Assembly (NCBI RefSeq): GCF_012524165.2
Contig: NZ_JABACJ020000002.1
Location: forward strand, 332,813-396,812
Origin: Faecalicatena faecalis
GTDB lineage: Bacteria; Bacillota; Clostridia; Lachnospirales; Lachnospiraceae
Length of the DNA stretch: 64,000 bases
Direction: 5' to 3'
Part shown: one piece after another, positions 17,437 through 25,783 of the stretch
Numbering within the stretch: position 1 is the stretch's first letter
Layout: every line of letters begins with the position of its first letter
Program-made: the position numbers and the translations under genes
The notes under the pieces: generated by a model
Databases searched by the model: none
Told to the model about the DNA's origin: nothing
The model's input: only the letters and a program-made list of their open reading frames with translations

Positions 17437-18564
17437 TTAAGGTCTTAAAATAACCTTTATACAATTATCCTCTTTTTTATCAAAAATACTATAGGCGTGG
17501 CTCCCTTCTTCCAAAGAAAGTGTATGGGTTATGATATCTGTCGCATCAAATTCACCTTTTTGAATTTTCTGCAACAATAAATCAACATATCTGGTTGCAG
17601 GGCACTGTCCCATTTTTATAGAAACATTCTTGGAAAAGAAGTTTCCAAGAGGAAAATTATTGTATTTATTGCCATATACTCCAATTAACGCGACTGTCCC
17701 GGTTTTTCTGATACACTGGGAAGCCATTTCTATCGCTGATTTGGACCCGCCCTGTAATTTGAGCGCAGTTTCAATTTTTTCCACGACCGAGGTTTTTCCG
17801 TCCAGCCCGACACAATCAATGACACAGTGAGCTCCGCCATGTGTCATTTCTTTTATATATTCCCCTACCTGTTCGTATTCTTCAAAGTTTAAAGCTTCTA
17901 CACCATAACTTCTTGCATGTTCCAGACGATATCCTACGCGGTCGACTGCAATGATCCTGCCTGCACCTTTCTGGATACACCACTTGATTGTCATCAGTCC
18001 TACCGGTCCGCAGCCTAGTACAACTACGGTGTCTCCTGCCTTAACATTTGCAATTTCCGTTCCCCAATAAGACGTGGGTAGGACATCTGTGACGAATAGA
18101 ACCTGCTCATCCGTTAATCCCTCCGGTACTTTTTTGGGCCCTACATTGGCATAGGGAACCCTGATGTATTCGGCTTGTCCTCCGGCATAATTTCCGTGAT
18201 ATTTACTATAACCTAATAATCCGCCGGATTCCCCGTAATCATTGGAATGATCACACTGGCTGAATTCTCCCCTGTCGCAGAATTCACAATGCCCGCATGC
18301 CACAGGAAAAGGGATCACCACTCTGTCGCCTTTCTTTAAATTTTTAACTTCCTTACCAACCTCTTCGACAATCCCCATTGTCTCGTGACCCAACACATAT
18401 CCGTCATACATGCCTTTTACTAAACCATGCACTAAATGTAGATCTGATCCGCAAATGGCTGTGGAAGTAACTTTTACAATAATGTCATCTTCCTTTTCAA
18501 TCCTTGGGTCTTCTACTTTTCTGCATTCCACTTTTTGTATTCCATCGAATACGATCGCCTTCAT
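17437..18564 (-). CDS. Zinc-dependent alcohol dehydrogenase, MDR family
   Basis: A 375-residue medium-chain dehydrogenase. It has the catalytic zinc motif GHETMGIVEEVG, the structural zinc cysteines (CGHCEFCDRGEFSQC) and the NAD(P)-binding VVLGCGPVGLMTIKWC. The family oxidises alcohols or reduces aldehydes; this subgroup resembles glutathione-independent formaldehyde and threonine dehydrogenases (CGSDLHLVHG). The start has AGGAGGTATTAC before ATG. It is a single gene upstream of, and in the same direction as, nothing obvious; substrate unknown. Confidence 0.88.
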   Translation of the reverse strand: MKAIVFDGIQKVECRKVEDPRIEKEDDIIVKVTSTAICGSDLHLVHGLVKGMYDGYVLGHETMGIVEEVGKEVKNLKKGDRVVIPFPVACGHCEFCDRGEFSQCDHSNDYGESGGLLGYSKYHGNYAGGQAEYIRVPYANVGPKKVPEGLTDEQVLFVTDVLPTSYWGTEIANVKAGDTVVVLGCGPVGLMTIKWCIQKGAGRIIAVDRVGYRLEHARSYGVEALNFEEYEQVGEYIKEMTHGGAHCVIDCVGLDGKTSVVEKIETALKLQGGSKSAIEMASQCIRKTGTVALIGVYGNKYNNFPLGNFFSKNVSIKMGQCPATRYVDLLLQKIQKGEFDATDIITHTLSLEEGSHAYSIFDKKEDNCIKVILRP

Positions 18565-18699
18565 TGTAATACCTCCTGATGTTGTTTAGAGGTATTATTT
18601 GTAGCTGGGGCAAAAATATGCTAAGGAGAGACCATATCGAATCATACTGAATGCGGTGCAGCTACCAGGTAATTTCCTGCGTAAATGCTTTCATCCCTC

Positions 18700-19446
18700 T
18701 TATTTCGGACAAATATATCTTGCTTTTCCCTTACTCTTCTTACCATACTCTATGGCCTCTTTTGGGCAGCGGCAGATACAGGCCATACAGTGAGTGCAGT
18801 TATCTCCCCATACCGGCTTTCCCTTTTCAAGACGAATATTGGAAAGGGGACATTGGGTCACACATTTCCCACATGAAATACAGGAATCCAAAGCGTAAAA
18901 CTTCTTACTATGCACGAACACAGGATAGAATACAGGGTTTATCACCGTACTGCTTATTTTATCCACGATTCCCCTCTTTGGCTCCAAAAATGCTGCACCA
19001 TTCTTGATACTGGCGGCTGTCTCTTCTATGATTCCTTCCGCATCCTGGATGATCCGCAGTGCTTCTTCCTTTGAAGGCGTCCCGAACATGGCAATATAAT
19101 TCTCAGGCATGACAATCTCCTGACATCCCATATACCTCATGCCTTTCTCTTCGCATAATATTTTCAAATACTTCCCTGCATTCCCAATACTTCCGCCGCA
19201 GGTCAGAATGAAGTAGATCTGCTTATTTCCAGTCAATTTTGTTCTTCTCAGCCATTCTTCTACAATTCTTGGAATTCTCCATGAATAGGTAGGTGCCACA
19301 ACCACCCAGGGCCTGTCTGAACTCAAATCCGAAAAATCATGCCCACGGATTCTATCAAATAGATTGATTACCTCATCGTCAATCAGCTGCCCGGTTCTCT
19401 TTGCAACAAATTCACTGTTTCCTGTTCCTGAAAAATATATAATCAT
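18700..19446 (-). CDS. EFR1-type flavodoxin-ferredoxin fusion protein
   Basis: A 248-residue protein. The N-terminal flavodoxin-like half has the phosphate loop YFSGTGNSEFVA (residues 4-15) and VVAPTYSWRIPRIVEEWL. The C-terminal half has two 4Fe-4S motifs (CISCGKCVTQCP and CTHCMACICRCP). This combination is common in clostridia and acts as an electron carrier or small redox enzyme. The reading frame is intact. A short piece of a similar gene seems to survive at 33566-33595. Confidence 0.88.
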   Translation of the reverse strand: MIIYFSGTGNSEFVAKRTGQLIDDEVINLFDRIRGHDFSDLSSDRPWVVVAPTYSWRIPRIVEEWLRRTKLTGNKQIYFILTCGGSIGNAGKYLKILCEEKGMRYMGCQEIVMPENYIAMFGTPSKEEALRIIQDAEGIIEETAASIKNGAAFLEPKRGIVDKISSTVINPVFYPVFVHSKKFYALDSCISCGKCVTQCPLSNIRLEKGKPVWGDNCTHCMACICRCPKEAIEYGKKSKGKARYICPK

Positions 19447-19579
19447 AATTATGAGTCCTTTTCCTTTAGATTTTATATTATTGTGACAGTATCAGTTACA
19501 CTTATATCTTCTGACTGAATATCAAGAACAGATATCTGCCAGATTTTTATGCAATAAAACCTCATACCAACTTTCTTCT

Positions 19580-20125
19580 TTACCAATGATTATAACTCAG
19601 GACTTCGTCCAAATCCTTCCTTATCTTTCTGCGTGGCTCACCGCTTTTAGCCGGATATCCCACAGTAATGATCAAACGTACCGCCCGCTCCTTAGGAATC
19701 CCAAATGCCTGGTGCAGCTTTTCCTGATTCATTGTACCAATCATGCAGGTTCCCAACCCTAACGATGTAGCTTCATAGCATAATCCCATCGCTGCCATCC
19801 CAATATCCATTTGTGCAAAATGCTGGGATCCGTAATGTTCTGCAACTCCAGGTTTTAAATGCCCCTCTTCCTCACAGATTAAAATAAAAGCCGGCACTTT
19901 TGCTCCCCATGGACATCCAGTCAGTCCATGATCATCAAACGCTTCTACTACTTTTGCATGTGCCTCCGGTTCATCCACGATAATAAAATGCCACGGCTGT
20001 GAATTGCAGCCACTTGGAGCCATTCGTGCCACGTCGACCAAATGAGTCAGTAACTCACGCGGCACCTTTTTATTACTGTAAATTCTGCAGCTTTCTCTTG
20101 CTGCCTGTAAGTTTTCAAAATCCAT
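19580..20125 (-). CDS. Nitroreductase family protein (FMN-dependent)
   Basis: A 181-residue nitroreductase with the FMN-binding N-terminus (ESCRIYSNKKV), MAPSGCNSQPWHF, and GLGTCMIG before the C-terminus. The frame stays open about 318 bases upstream, but those codons overlap the ferredoxin-DUF2703 gene. The ATG at 20125 has AAAAGGAGAGAATGAC upstream, so it is the real start. A decayed second copy lies at 32817-33360. The neighbours are redox genes, so a role in reducing nitro- or quinone-like compounds fits; substrate unknown. Confidence 0.9.
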   Translation of the reverse strand: MDFENLQAARESCRIYSNKKVPRELLTHLVDVARMAPSGCNSQPWHFIIVDEPEAHAKVVEAFDDHGLTGCPWGAKVPAFILICEEEGHLKPGVAEHYGSQHFAQMDIGMAAMGLCYEATSLGLGTCMIGTMNQEKLHQAFGIPKERAVRLIITVGYPAKSGEPRRKIRKDLDEVLSYNHW

Positions 20126-20192
20126 GTCATTCTCTCCTTTTCCTGCCAGATTTAAAAATTTTATAGTCATTTTCTCATATTCATTTTGTAAA

Positions 20193-21017
20193 TTAACAGC
20201 AGCACTTTTCCGGGGAACAGCCTGCCTTTTTCTTTGCTTTCCCTTCAAAGAAAACACGCAGATTTTCAGGCAGTTCATAACAGCAACAATCCGTCTCCGG
20301 TCCGGTAGCAAACATATTTCTAAGAATCGCTTCGGCAAGCATCTGTTTCGGCGGAAGTTCATATAACTTTCCTTCATACTCAAACACACGGCAGTCCACA
20401 TCCGTCCCGCTGATCTGACTACAGCAGCCGCAACTGGATTCACTCACCTCACTGCATATATCCACACCATTCACCCGGACTGTCGGGGAGGATAAAAACC
20501 GATGCTTTACCGCAAGCTGTTCCGTAGAAATCTCAACCTTATGATACTCTATAGAATATCCTGCCAGATTCAAGGCAGGCGTCAATTCCTCAATTACCTC
20601 CTCCAATATCTGATCCGTGCCAATACACCGTTCACATACCTGCAGATCCAGAAAAAGATAATCTATCTGCACTGTCTTCCCGGACGAACCGCACTCGGAA
20701 GAACTGCACTCGGAAGAACTGCACCCAGATGAACCACACCCACAGGAACAGCCTGCAGATTCTTCTTTTATAATCAGGGTATCCTTCTCTACATTGCAGG
20801 GCGGAGTCCACCCCGTATCATCTCCGGCATATACAATCGCCCCTGTCGGGCAAAGATTTCCACACCCATGGCAATGGTTCACACAATTCTCCGGCCGTAT
20901 TACCACAGGTAACGGAGCCTTAGAAGAATCGAATACCCCATGTGTGCATTGGTTTATACATTTTCCACACTTAATACATCCCGCATAATCAATTACAGGA
21001 TACCATCTTTCAGCCAT
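20193..21017 (-). CDS. Ferredoxin-DUF2703 fusion with a cysteine-rich linker
   Basis: A 274-residue protein. Residues 1-70 hold two 4Fe-4S motifs (CIKCGKCINQC and HCHGCGNLCPTGA). Residues 85-112 are a low-complexity linker rich in Cys, Ser and Gly (CSCGCGSSGC, then SSSEC repeated). The rest matches DUF2703, with FLDLQVCERC, LSSPTVRVNGVDICSE and a CCC tail. DUF2703 proteins occur near arsenic and mercury genes, so a thiol-metal role is inferred. A 36-codon C-terminal remnant of a close relative lies inside the arsenic operon here (59639-59749), which supports that link. Confidence 0.82.
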   Translation of the reverse strand: MAERWYPVIDYAGCIKCGKCINQCTHGVFDSSKAPLPVVIRPENCVNHCHGCGNLCPTGAIVYAGDDTGWTPPCNVEKDTLIIKEESAGCSCGCGSSGCSSSECSSSECGSSGKTVQIDYLFLDLQVCERCIGTDQILEEVIEELTPALNLAGYSIEYHKVEISTEQLAVKHRFLSSPTVRVNGVDICSEVSESSCGCCSQISGTDVDCRVFEYEGKLYELPPKQMLAEAILRNMFATGPETDCCCYELPENLRVFFEGKAKKKAGCSPEKCCC

Positions 21018-21082
21018 AACCTTATTCCTCCTCTAAAATCAAATACAACTGTCTGTTAGTTCACCACATTGTCCACTGGCGT

Positions 21083-21688
21083 TCATTTTTTTGCGGAAAA
21101 AAATAACACTGTGCCAGCTATGTTGGATTCAATCTCAGTAAATCCAGCCGATTCAAAAAATAGCCGAATTTCCTTTTGACTATACACTCTCACATCACCT
21201 GTTTTCGTAAATGGATATACCACCGTGTTGGCAAGCCACCGCACCACCGGAGAAAAAAATGGCTCAGCCATAAAAACCTTTCCATTCTTTTTCAAAATCC
21301 GCATACATTCATTGGCAAAGGCCTGAGGTGTTTCAAAGTGATGGAATGCACAGGACACCGTTATGAGATCCATACTCTCGTTTTCAAACCCAAGAGGCGC
21401 ACAGGACCCCACTGCAAATGTGCAGTCCGGATATCTTTCTCTGGCGGCGTTAATCATATTTTCAGAAATATCTATTCCAAACGCATCGACTTTCGCCTTT
21501 TTGGAAAGTTCTCCAAGCAAATGCCCATTACCACAGGCAATGTCCAGAATGTGATCTCCGTCTCTGAGCACAGCCTTTTTAATAATCTCTTCTTTATGGG
21601 ATCTTGTATAATTGCCCTCCGGGGTTGAATCATATTCCCATGCCATCTCGTTATATACACTTCGGGACTGTTCCGTCTTTTTTCCCAT
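21083..21688 (-). CDS. SAM-dependent methyltransferase, class I
   Basis: A 201-residue methyltransferase with motif I ILDIACGNGHLLGELS, the acidic loop AFGIDISENMI and ITVSCAFHHFETPQ, typical of Methyltransf_11/25 enzymes. The substrate is not evident. It overlaps the 3' end of a truncated MerR gene by 38 bases, so the two were probably once one operon under MerR control. The reading frame looks complete. Confidence 0.85.
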   Translation of the reverse strand: MGKKTEQSRSVYNEMAWEYDSTPEGNYTRSHKEEIIKKAVLRDGDHILDIACGNGHLLGELSKKAKVDAFGIDISENMINAARERYPDCTFAVGSCAPLGFENESMDLITVSCAFHHFETPQAFANECMRILKKNGKVFMAEPFFSPVVRWLANTVVYPFTKTGDVRVYSQKEIRLFFESAGFTEIESNIAGTVLFFSAKK

Positions 21689-21920
21689 ATTCCTCCCCCA
21701 AAAATTCTATCTCTGTTTCATAATATGTTATCTTTCTATCCAGATTTTCCAGATAATCCGCCCACTTTTTCTGTTCAGCCAGCACTACTTTTCTATGCTC
21801 ACTCAGAAGTTCCTTACGCTCCCGCATAGTCTCATCGCCCTGATAACGTAAATCAGAATAATGCCGAATGTCCCGCAGGAGCATTCCTGTATCTTTCAGA
21901 CGTTTGATGAACTTTACCAC
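21651..21920 (-). pseudogene. MerR-family regulator, N-terminal DNA-binding part missing
   Basis: An 89-codon frame from GTG. It starts FIKRLKDTGMLLRDIRHY, which is where the second half of a MerR winged-helix domain normally begins. The dimerisation helix follows (ERKELLSEHRKVVLAEQKKW, ITYYETEIEFL). The first 55-60 residues, with the recognition helix, are absent. In their place are AT-rich bases with a direct repeat (TTTCTAAAAC twice, 21921-21940). It is unlikely to bind DNA as is. Confidence 0.75.
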
Positions 21921-21954
21921 TTTCTAAAACTTTCTAAAACCCACTAAAAAGTTC

Positions 21955-21985
21955 TTGACATCGAGTATAGTCTAAGAACTACCCT
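21955..21985 (+). promoter_or_regulatory. MerR-type promoter with 19-base spacer
   Basis: TTGACA at 21955-21960 is followed by 19 bases carrying a near-symmetric element (GAGTATAGTC), then TACCCT at 21980-21985. The long spacer with a central dyad is the hallmark of promoters activated by MerR proteins. It drives the decarboxylase-like gene and lies next to the truncated merR, which was probably its activator. Confidence 0.65.
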
Positions 21986-22031
21986 TTTATAGCAGCTAAT
22001 TCTATTCTATCAAACACGGAGGTAAAATGAT

Positions 22032-22396
22032 ATGGAGAAAACAAAATTTGAAAGAGGTTTGAAGAATTTAAAGAAAATTGACGGTGCTGGCGGCGAAGCC
22101 GTAATCCAATCACTTAAAGACATCGCACCAGATTTGGGAAACTATATTGTTGAATTCGCATTTGGCGACATCTATGCAAGAGAAGGCCTGTCTTTACAGG
22201 AACGTGAAATCATTACCCTTGCCAGCCTTCTCACTGCCGGTGGATACGAAGCGCAGCTGGATGTCCATATTGCAGCAGCACTGCACGTTGGGATTCCGTT
22301 TGAGAAAATCATAGAAACTTTTTTGCAGTGTATTCCCTATACTGGTTTTCAAAGATGCTGAATGCATTGGCTGCTGCCAGGAAATTTCTTGCATAG
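22032..22396 (+). pseudogene. Carboxymuconolactone decarboxylase-like gene with late frameshift
   Basis: The frame from 22032 (GGAGGTAAAATGAT upstream) encodes a CMD/AhpD-like protein of 109 residues with REIITLASLLTAGGYEAQL and HVGIPFEKIIETFLQCIPYTGF. It then hits TGA at 22359-22361. One base later the other frame continues naturally as KMLNALAAARKFLA and stops at 22394-22396. A single missing C in the TTTTCAAAG run explains this. Family proteins end in just this way, so it is a recent frameshift or a sequencing error. Confidence 0.8.
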
Positions 22397-22577
22397 TAAC
22401 GTCGGCGGCAGATTTTCCGAGCTGCTGCAATACACAGAACAGGATTTCCATAAATACCGTATCATTGCTGACAACCGTTTCTGCTTGATAAAGCTTAAAT
22501 TAACCAATAAAACAATGACTGGAAACAGACATACTCCTAAAACACTTGGGATTGAACGAAGGAAAATGAGCATTCCG
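22397..22577. other. Spacer without a supported gene
   Basis: Between the frameshifted decarboxylase and the convergent DUF2461 gene. A plus-strand frame is open here but has no ribosome binding site and no recognised family. No hairpin with a T run was seen. Confidence 0.4.
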
Positions 22578-23258
22578 TCAATGTCTTACCGGCATGGTAA
22601 ATCCACCCAGAGCCCGGTTGATAAAATCATTGAACGGCTTCATCTGCAAAAACCGCTCGCTTGCGAAATCAACGAAGGCCGGCAAATCGCTAAATATGCT
22701 GTCCTCTACCGGGTACTCAATGAACCAGCTCTTGTGTTTTAGGTATTTTGCCACAGCACAGTCGGCGGGATATTCCTTCGGTACGTTTTTCAGGGAGTTA
22801 CCACGTACCTCGAAATGTTCCACAAACTCCGGCTCTTCCACGATACTGAGAAATTCCTCCTGATGCTGGTAAATATACTCTCTGATCATACTTGTAGCGT
22901 CCTTAAACATATCAGCAAAGAGTCCCCCGCCTAAAAACGAGCGGCTTTGGGGCTGGATCATCAGGAAGTAGCCAACCGGAACAGGCTGTTTTCCCCCGGC
23001 AGCAATATGCGCACGAAACGCAGGGGTATAAGGGGACTTGTCGTGGCTGAACCGTGTGTCCCTCACCAATCTAAACGTCAAATCCTTGGGTACGTTGTGC
23101 AGAATGCTGCCGTCCGTTTCACCGATTTTAAAAATCAACTCCTGAACCAGTGCTTCAAACTGTGCGTTGGCCTCCTGATATTCGGTTTTGTGGGCATGAT
23201 ACCACTCGCGGTTGTTGTTCGCCGCAAGCCCTGTGAGATAATCAAACATTGCATTCAT
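22578..23258 (-). CDS. DUF2461 / TIGR02453 family protein
   Basis: A 226-residue protein typical of DUF2461: FDYLTGLAANNNREWYHAHK at the start, then DLTFRLVRDTRFSHDKSPY and YFLMIQPQSRSFLGGGLF. The family is widespread and has no firm function. The start follows AGGAGGAAAAATGA. It is monocistronic and convergent with the decarboxylase gene. Confidence 0.88.
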   Translation of the reverse strand: MNAMFDYLTGLAANNNREWYHAHKTEYQEANAQFEALVQELIFKIGETDGSILHNVPKDLTFRLVRDTRFSHDKSPYTPAFRAHIAAGGKQPVPVGYFLMIQPQSRSFLGGGLFADMFKDATSMIREYIYQHQEEFLSIVEEPEFVEHFEVRGNSLKNVPKEYPADCAVAKYLKHKSWFIEYPVEDSIFSDLPAFVDFASERFLQMKPFNDFINRALGGFTMPVRH

Positions 23259-23335
23259 TTTTCTTCCTCCTAAGCTTTTTTCTTCTACTTAATTAGACAA
23301 GCTTAAGCATTGCCGTGTGACAGCAAATGCAAATT

Positions 23336-23452
23336 TTACACTCTAAATTTGTTACAGCAAAAATACAAATACTCTTTTACTGATATACCATTCGCCGTAT
23401 CGCTTGCCAGCCTCGTATTTACCAGCTCTTTTACCTCTGGTTCCCTTGCCAT
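23336..23452 (-). CDS. Short gene fragment downstream of the ECF sigma factor, copy A
   Basis: ATG at 23452 follows the sigma stop after one base (TAA-A-ATG), so it would be translationally coupled. It encodes 38 residues starting MAREPEVKELVNTRLAS. Copy B (36443-36520) has the same first 17 residues, then diverges. The duplicated block ends here, so both copies look like the 5' end of a gene cut off by the duplication boundary. In ECF loci this position often holds an anti-sigma factor, but nothing recognisable remains. Confidence 0.4.
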   Translation of the reverse strand: MAREPEVKELVNTRLASDTANGISVKEYLYFCCNKFRV

Positions 23453-23453
23453 T

Positions 23454-24296
23454 TTAGCTCTCCATCCTGATCACATCCATACTGTCGGATTTCAGCAGCT
23501 TATTGAGGAAACTCTTTGCATCTAAAGGAGAGCGGTATTGAGGCAGCTGTGTGAAAACACTGGACAGTCTGTCCATCTCTTCCATCGCTTCTGTAAATTC
23601 TGCAGTAGTAGAATGGTCCAGCTTCTCCAGGGATCTGTATTCGAGATTCCCGGGATTAAGTCTATGCGTCAGGATTGCATATCCCACACGTTTCTGACAG
23701 TTACACTTTCCTGTACCGGAAAGCCCACAGTATTCCCCTAAAAATGCAGCTACCTTTTTGCGGATGCGTGAAAGCCGCTGACGGTAGGCTTCGGCAGTTA
23801 ACCCCAAGATTTCACCACATACCCTGCTGTCTGCCTTAAACATCAGCCCCAGCACATAGATACAACGGCTTTCAGGGTCCAGGCACTGAAGCATGACATT
23901 GGTGCAGGAAGCTTTTAATTCATCTGCCAGTATTTCCTCCTCTACCCCTTGCAGTAAATCCTCTGTATTTGGGACAAACCCCATATTGATGTCCTGGCCA
24001 TAAAATTCAAAACTCAATGGCCGCTGTGCAAACATGGACTTTTTACAGTTAATAAGATAATTGGTAGCTACACGGTAAGCCCATGTGGAAAACGTACTCT
24101 CCTTGCGGAATGTCGACAACTGTGTAATAATTTTAATCATGATTTCCTGCACGGCGTCTTCTGCATCCTGTGGGCTTCCCAGCATTCGCAGTGAAAGATT
24201 ATAAATCATATCCTGAACACTTAGAAGAAGACTTTCCAATACTTTTTTATTGCCGTTTACCGCCTGATCGATCAATTCCGATTCTTTCTTTTGCAT
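23454..24296 (-). CDS. ECF-like sigma-70 family RNA polymerase sigma factor, copy A
   Basis: A 280-residue protein. Region 2 has DAEDAVQEIMIKIITQLSTF and STWAYRVATNYLINCKK. Region 4 has GLTAEAYRQRLSRIRKKVAAF. A C-terminal extension of about 90 residues carries Cys residues (CGLSGTGKCNCQKR) and is longer than in simple ECF factors, perhaps a sensory or self-regulating part. The copy at 36522-37364 is almost identical. No intact anti-sigma gene is adjacent. Confidence 0.88.
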   Translation of the reverse strand: MQKKESELIDQAVNGNKKVLESLLLSVQDMIYNLSLRMLGSPQDAEDAVQEIMIKIITQLSTFRKESTFSTWAYRVATNYLINCKKSMFAQRPLSFEFYGQDINMGFVPNTEDLLQGVEEEILADELKASCTNVMLQCLDPESRCIYVLGLMFKADSRVCGEILGLTAEAYRQRLSRIRKKVAAFLGEYCGLSGTGKCNCQKRVGYAILTHRLNPGNLEYRSLEKLDHSTTAEFTEAMEEMDRLSSVFTQLPQYRSPLDAKSFLNKLLKSDSMDVIRMES

Positions 24297-24423
24297 GATA
24301 CTACCTCCATTTTTTATATTATATCTTATTAGACAATCTTTCTGACCAGTTGTGACAAGAAAAGTTATTATTTGTAAAAATTATTTCACCCAAAATAAGC
24401 GCAAAATAATAACGCGGTAAAGC

Positions 24424-24460
24424 AAAAGTCCTGGCAGATAAGACCGCCAGGACCTTTATT
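24424..24460. terminator. Terminator of the defence-like operon
   Basis: GTCCTGGC at 24428-24435 and GCCAGGAC at 24446-24453 form a perfect 8-bp stem around a 10-base loop. On the minus strand it is followed by TTTTGCTTT. It lies just past the stop of the SAVED gene (24471) and separates it from the sigma gene. The same hairpin is in copy B at 37492-37528 without the operon. Confidence 0.8.
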
Positions 24461-24470
24461 CCAGGAAACA

Positions 24471-25739
24471 CTATGTATCTCTGCTAAATCTGATTGCCTG
24501 TGAGTATGTACAAGAATCTCTTTGCTCAAAATCGTATTCATATAGAATACATTTACCAAATCCCGTTGAATTTTGACCTAAGAAAAACATAAATCCATTA
24601 GGAGCTGCAGCAAAAATATGTAGTGTTGCACGTCGTTCTACTGTACTTCTTTTTCCAATAGCATTATAAATTGAATTAGCTAAAATTGCTGCATGCATAC
24701 CATCTTCTATCGCAAAATTTGTTGCGCCAGCTTCGCTTGGTATACAGTTAATAATACGCCCAATTGGTAAATCATTTTCCTTTATGAATTTTAACGCGTC
24801 ATCGTAAACATAACGAGTAACATTTAAAAATAATGCAGTATCATACTGATTTTCATGAAACTCTTCGTGTGATATATTCCAATTAGCATAGTTTCTTTTA
24901 GATAACAGTTTCAAATCCCATAATATGGTACCCCCGTTTGTTGATTTTTGTATTGGAAAGACATTGATACCCGATTTACTATTGAGAACCCTCCCAGCAG
25001 CAAACGCTAAAGATGTATGTGTATCTAAAAATATCTGATATGCGTACTTGTTACTGGTATTTTCAAGCAAAAATCCTTTCAGCTTTTCATAAATATCATC
25101 ATTCCAATCATATTCTTCTTTTATTTTTCGATCTTTAAATTTGTCTTCTAATGGTAAATATAATACTTTATCTTCAGAGTTTATCTCTTTACAAGGAAAA
25201 CTTTTAATACCAATAGATATTCTTTTAGGGGAATACTTATCCGCGACAAGAAAAATGCGTTTTTCCAATTCCTCATCGAATTCTTTTCTCATAATGCCAT
25301 TCCCGTGTGTTGAAGAAATCATCTGATCCTCCACAGTAGCCGACGCAATAAGACTAATTTGCTCAAAAGTCATCATATGATTACTTTGTGAAACATATCG
25401 AAATAAAGAGTCTCTTACTATTTTTTCCAATGTGTCGATATTATAGGGAATACATGTAAAACTTACTTTTCTGCCCAGAATACAACTTGTGTCAAATTCC
25501 TTCAATGATGATTGCGCTTTATCATCCAATTCATTGCTTTGAAACTTATTTATTGAATTAATAAATGTAACAGCATCATTATCACATTGTCCTATTAAAA
25601 ATAACTCAAATTCATTTGCCCCCACATCATCGTTAATGAGATCCTGCAACCATTTTTTTAATGAGCTTTTACTAAAAGTATATATTGTCGATTTCACTTG
25701 AATGCTTTTGAAAACCCTCCCCTTCTCTTCCTCCCACAA
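24471..25739 (-). CDS. SAVED-domain protein with partial DUF4297-like nuclease half (Cap4-like)
   Basis: A 422-residue protein. The C-terminal half matches the SAVED domain, which senses cyclic oligonucleotides in CBASS: NCIPSEAGATNFAIEDGMHA, LHIFAAAPNGFMFFLGQ and CILYEYDF. The N-terminal half looks like the later part of a DUF4297 nuclease, with the catalytic-type SIQVKST at residues 12-18. The part normally before it, with the acidic residues of the nuclease site, is missing. An in-frame TAA lies four codons before the TTG start, which has AAGGGGG four bases upstream. So it is a truncated effector, or a form with no nuclease activity. It is the last gene of the operon, 44 bases after the 410-residue gene. 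Confidence 0.8.
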   Translation of the reverse strand: MWEEEKGRVFKSIQVKSTIYTFSKSSLKKWLQDLINDDVGANEFELFLIGQCDNDAVTFINSINKFQSNELDDKAQSSLKEFDTSCILGRKVSFTCIPYNIDTLEKIVRDSLFRYVSQSNHMMTFEQISLIASATVEDQMISSTHGNGIMRKEFDEELEKRIFLVADKYSPKRISIGIKSFPCKEINSEDKVLYLPLEDKFKDRKIKEEYDWNDDIYEKLKGFLLENTSNKYAYQIFLDTHTSLAFAAGRVLNSKSGINVFPIQKSTNGGTILWDLKLLSKRNYANWNISHEEFHENQYDTALFLNVTRYVYDDALKFIKENDLPIGRIINCIPSEAGATNFAIEDGMHAAILANSIYNAIGKRSTVERRATLHIFAAAPNGFMFFLGQNSTGFGKCILYEYDFEQRDSCTYSQAIRFSRDT

Positions 25740-25783
25740 TACTCCCCCTTATTAAAAATTATTTGCTTTACTTACTGAACACC

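Larger units (their letters stand above)
23389..24485. repeat. Duplicated 1.1-kb sigma-factor block, copy A
   Basis: This block is nearly identical to 36456-37553. It holds the sigma gene, its upstream region and the terminator plus last three codons of the SAVED gene. Identity stops abruptly at both ends (after TATCTCTGCT on the right; at ATTC-CCGTAT on the left). Only a few substitutions were seen across it. Confidence 0.88.

Noticed and set aside
19580..20443. Long nitroreductase form starting at 20443
   Set aside because: The extra 106 codons overlap the DUF2703 gene in another frame, read as low-quality protein, and a proper ribosome binding site precedes ATG 20125.
22359..22361. TGA near the end of the decarboxylase-like gene as a second selenocysteine codon
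   Set aside because: Sequence after it in frame is not family-like, while the next frame reads KMLNALAAARKFLA, the usual end. A one-base shift explains it, and no SECIS stem follows.
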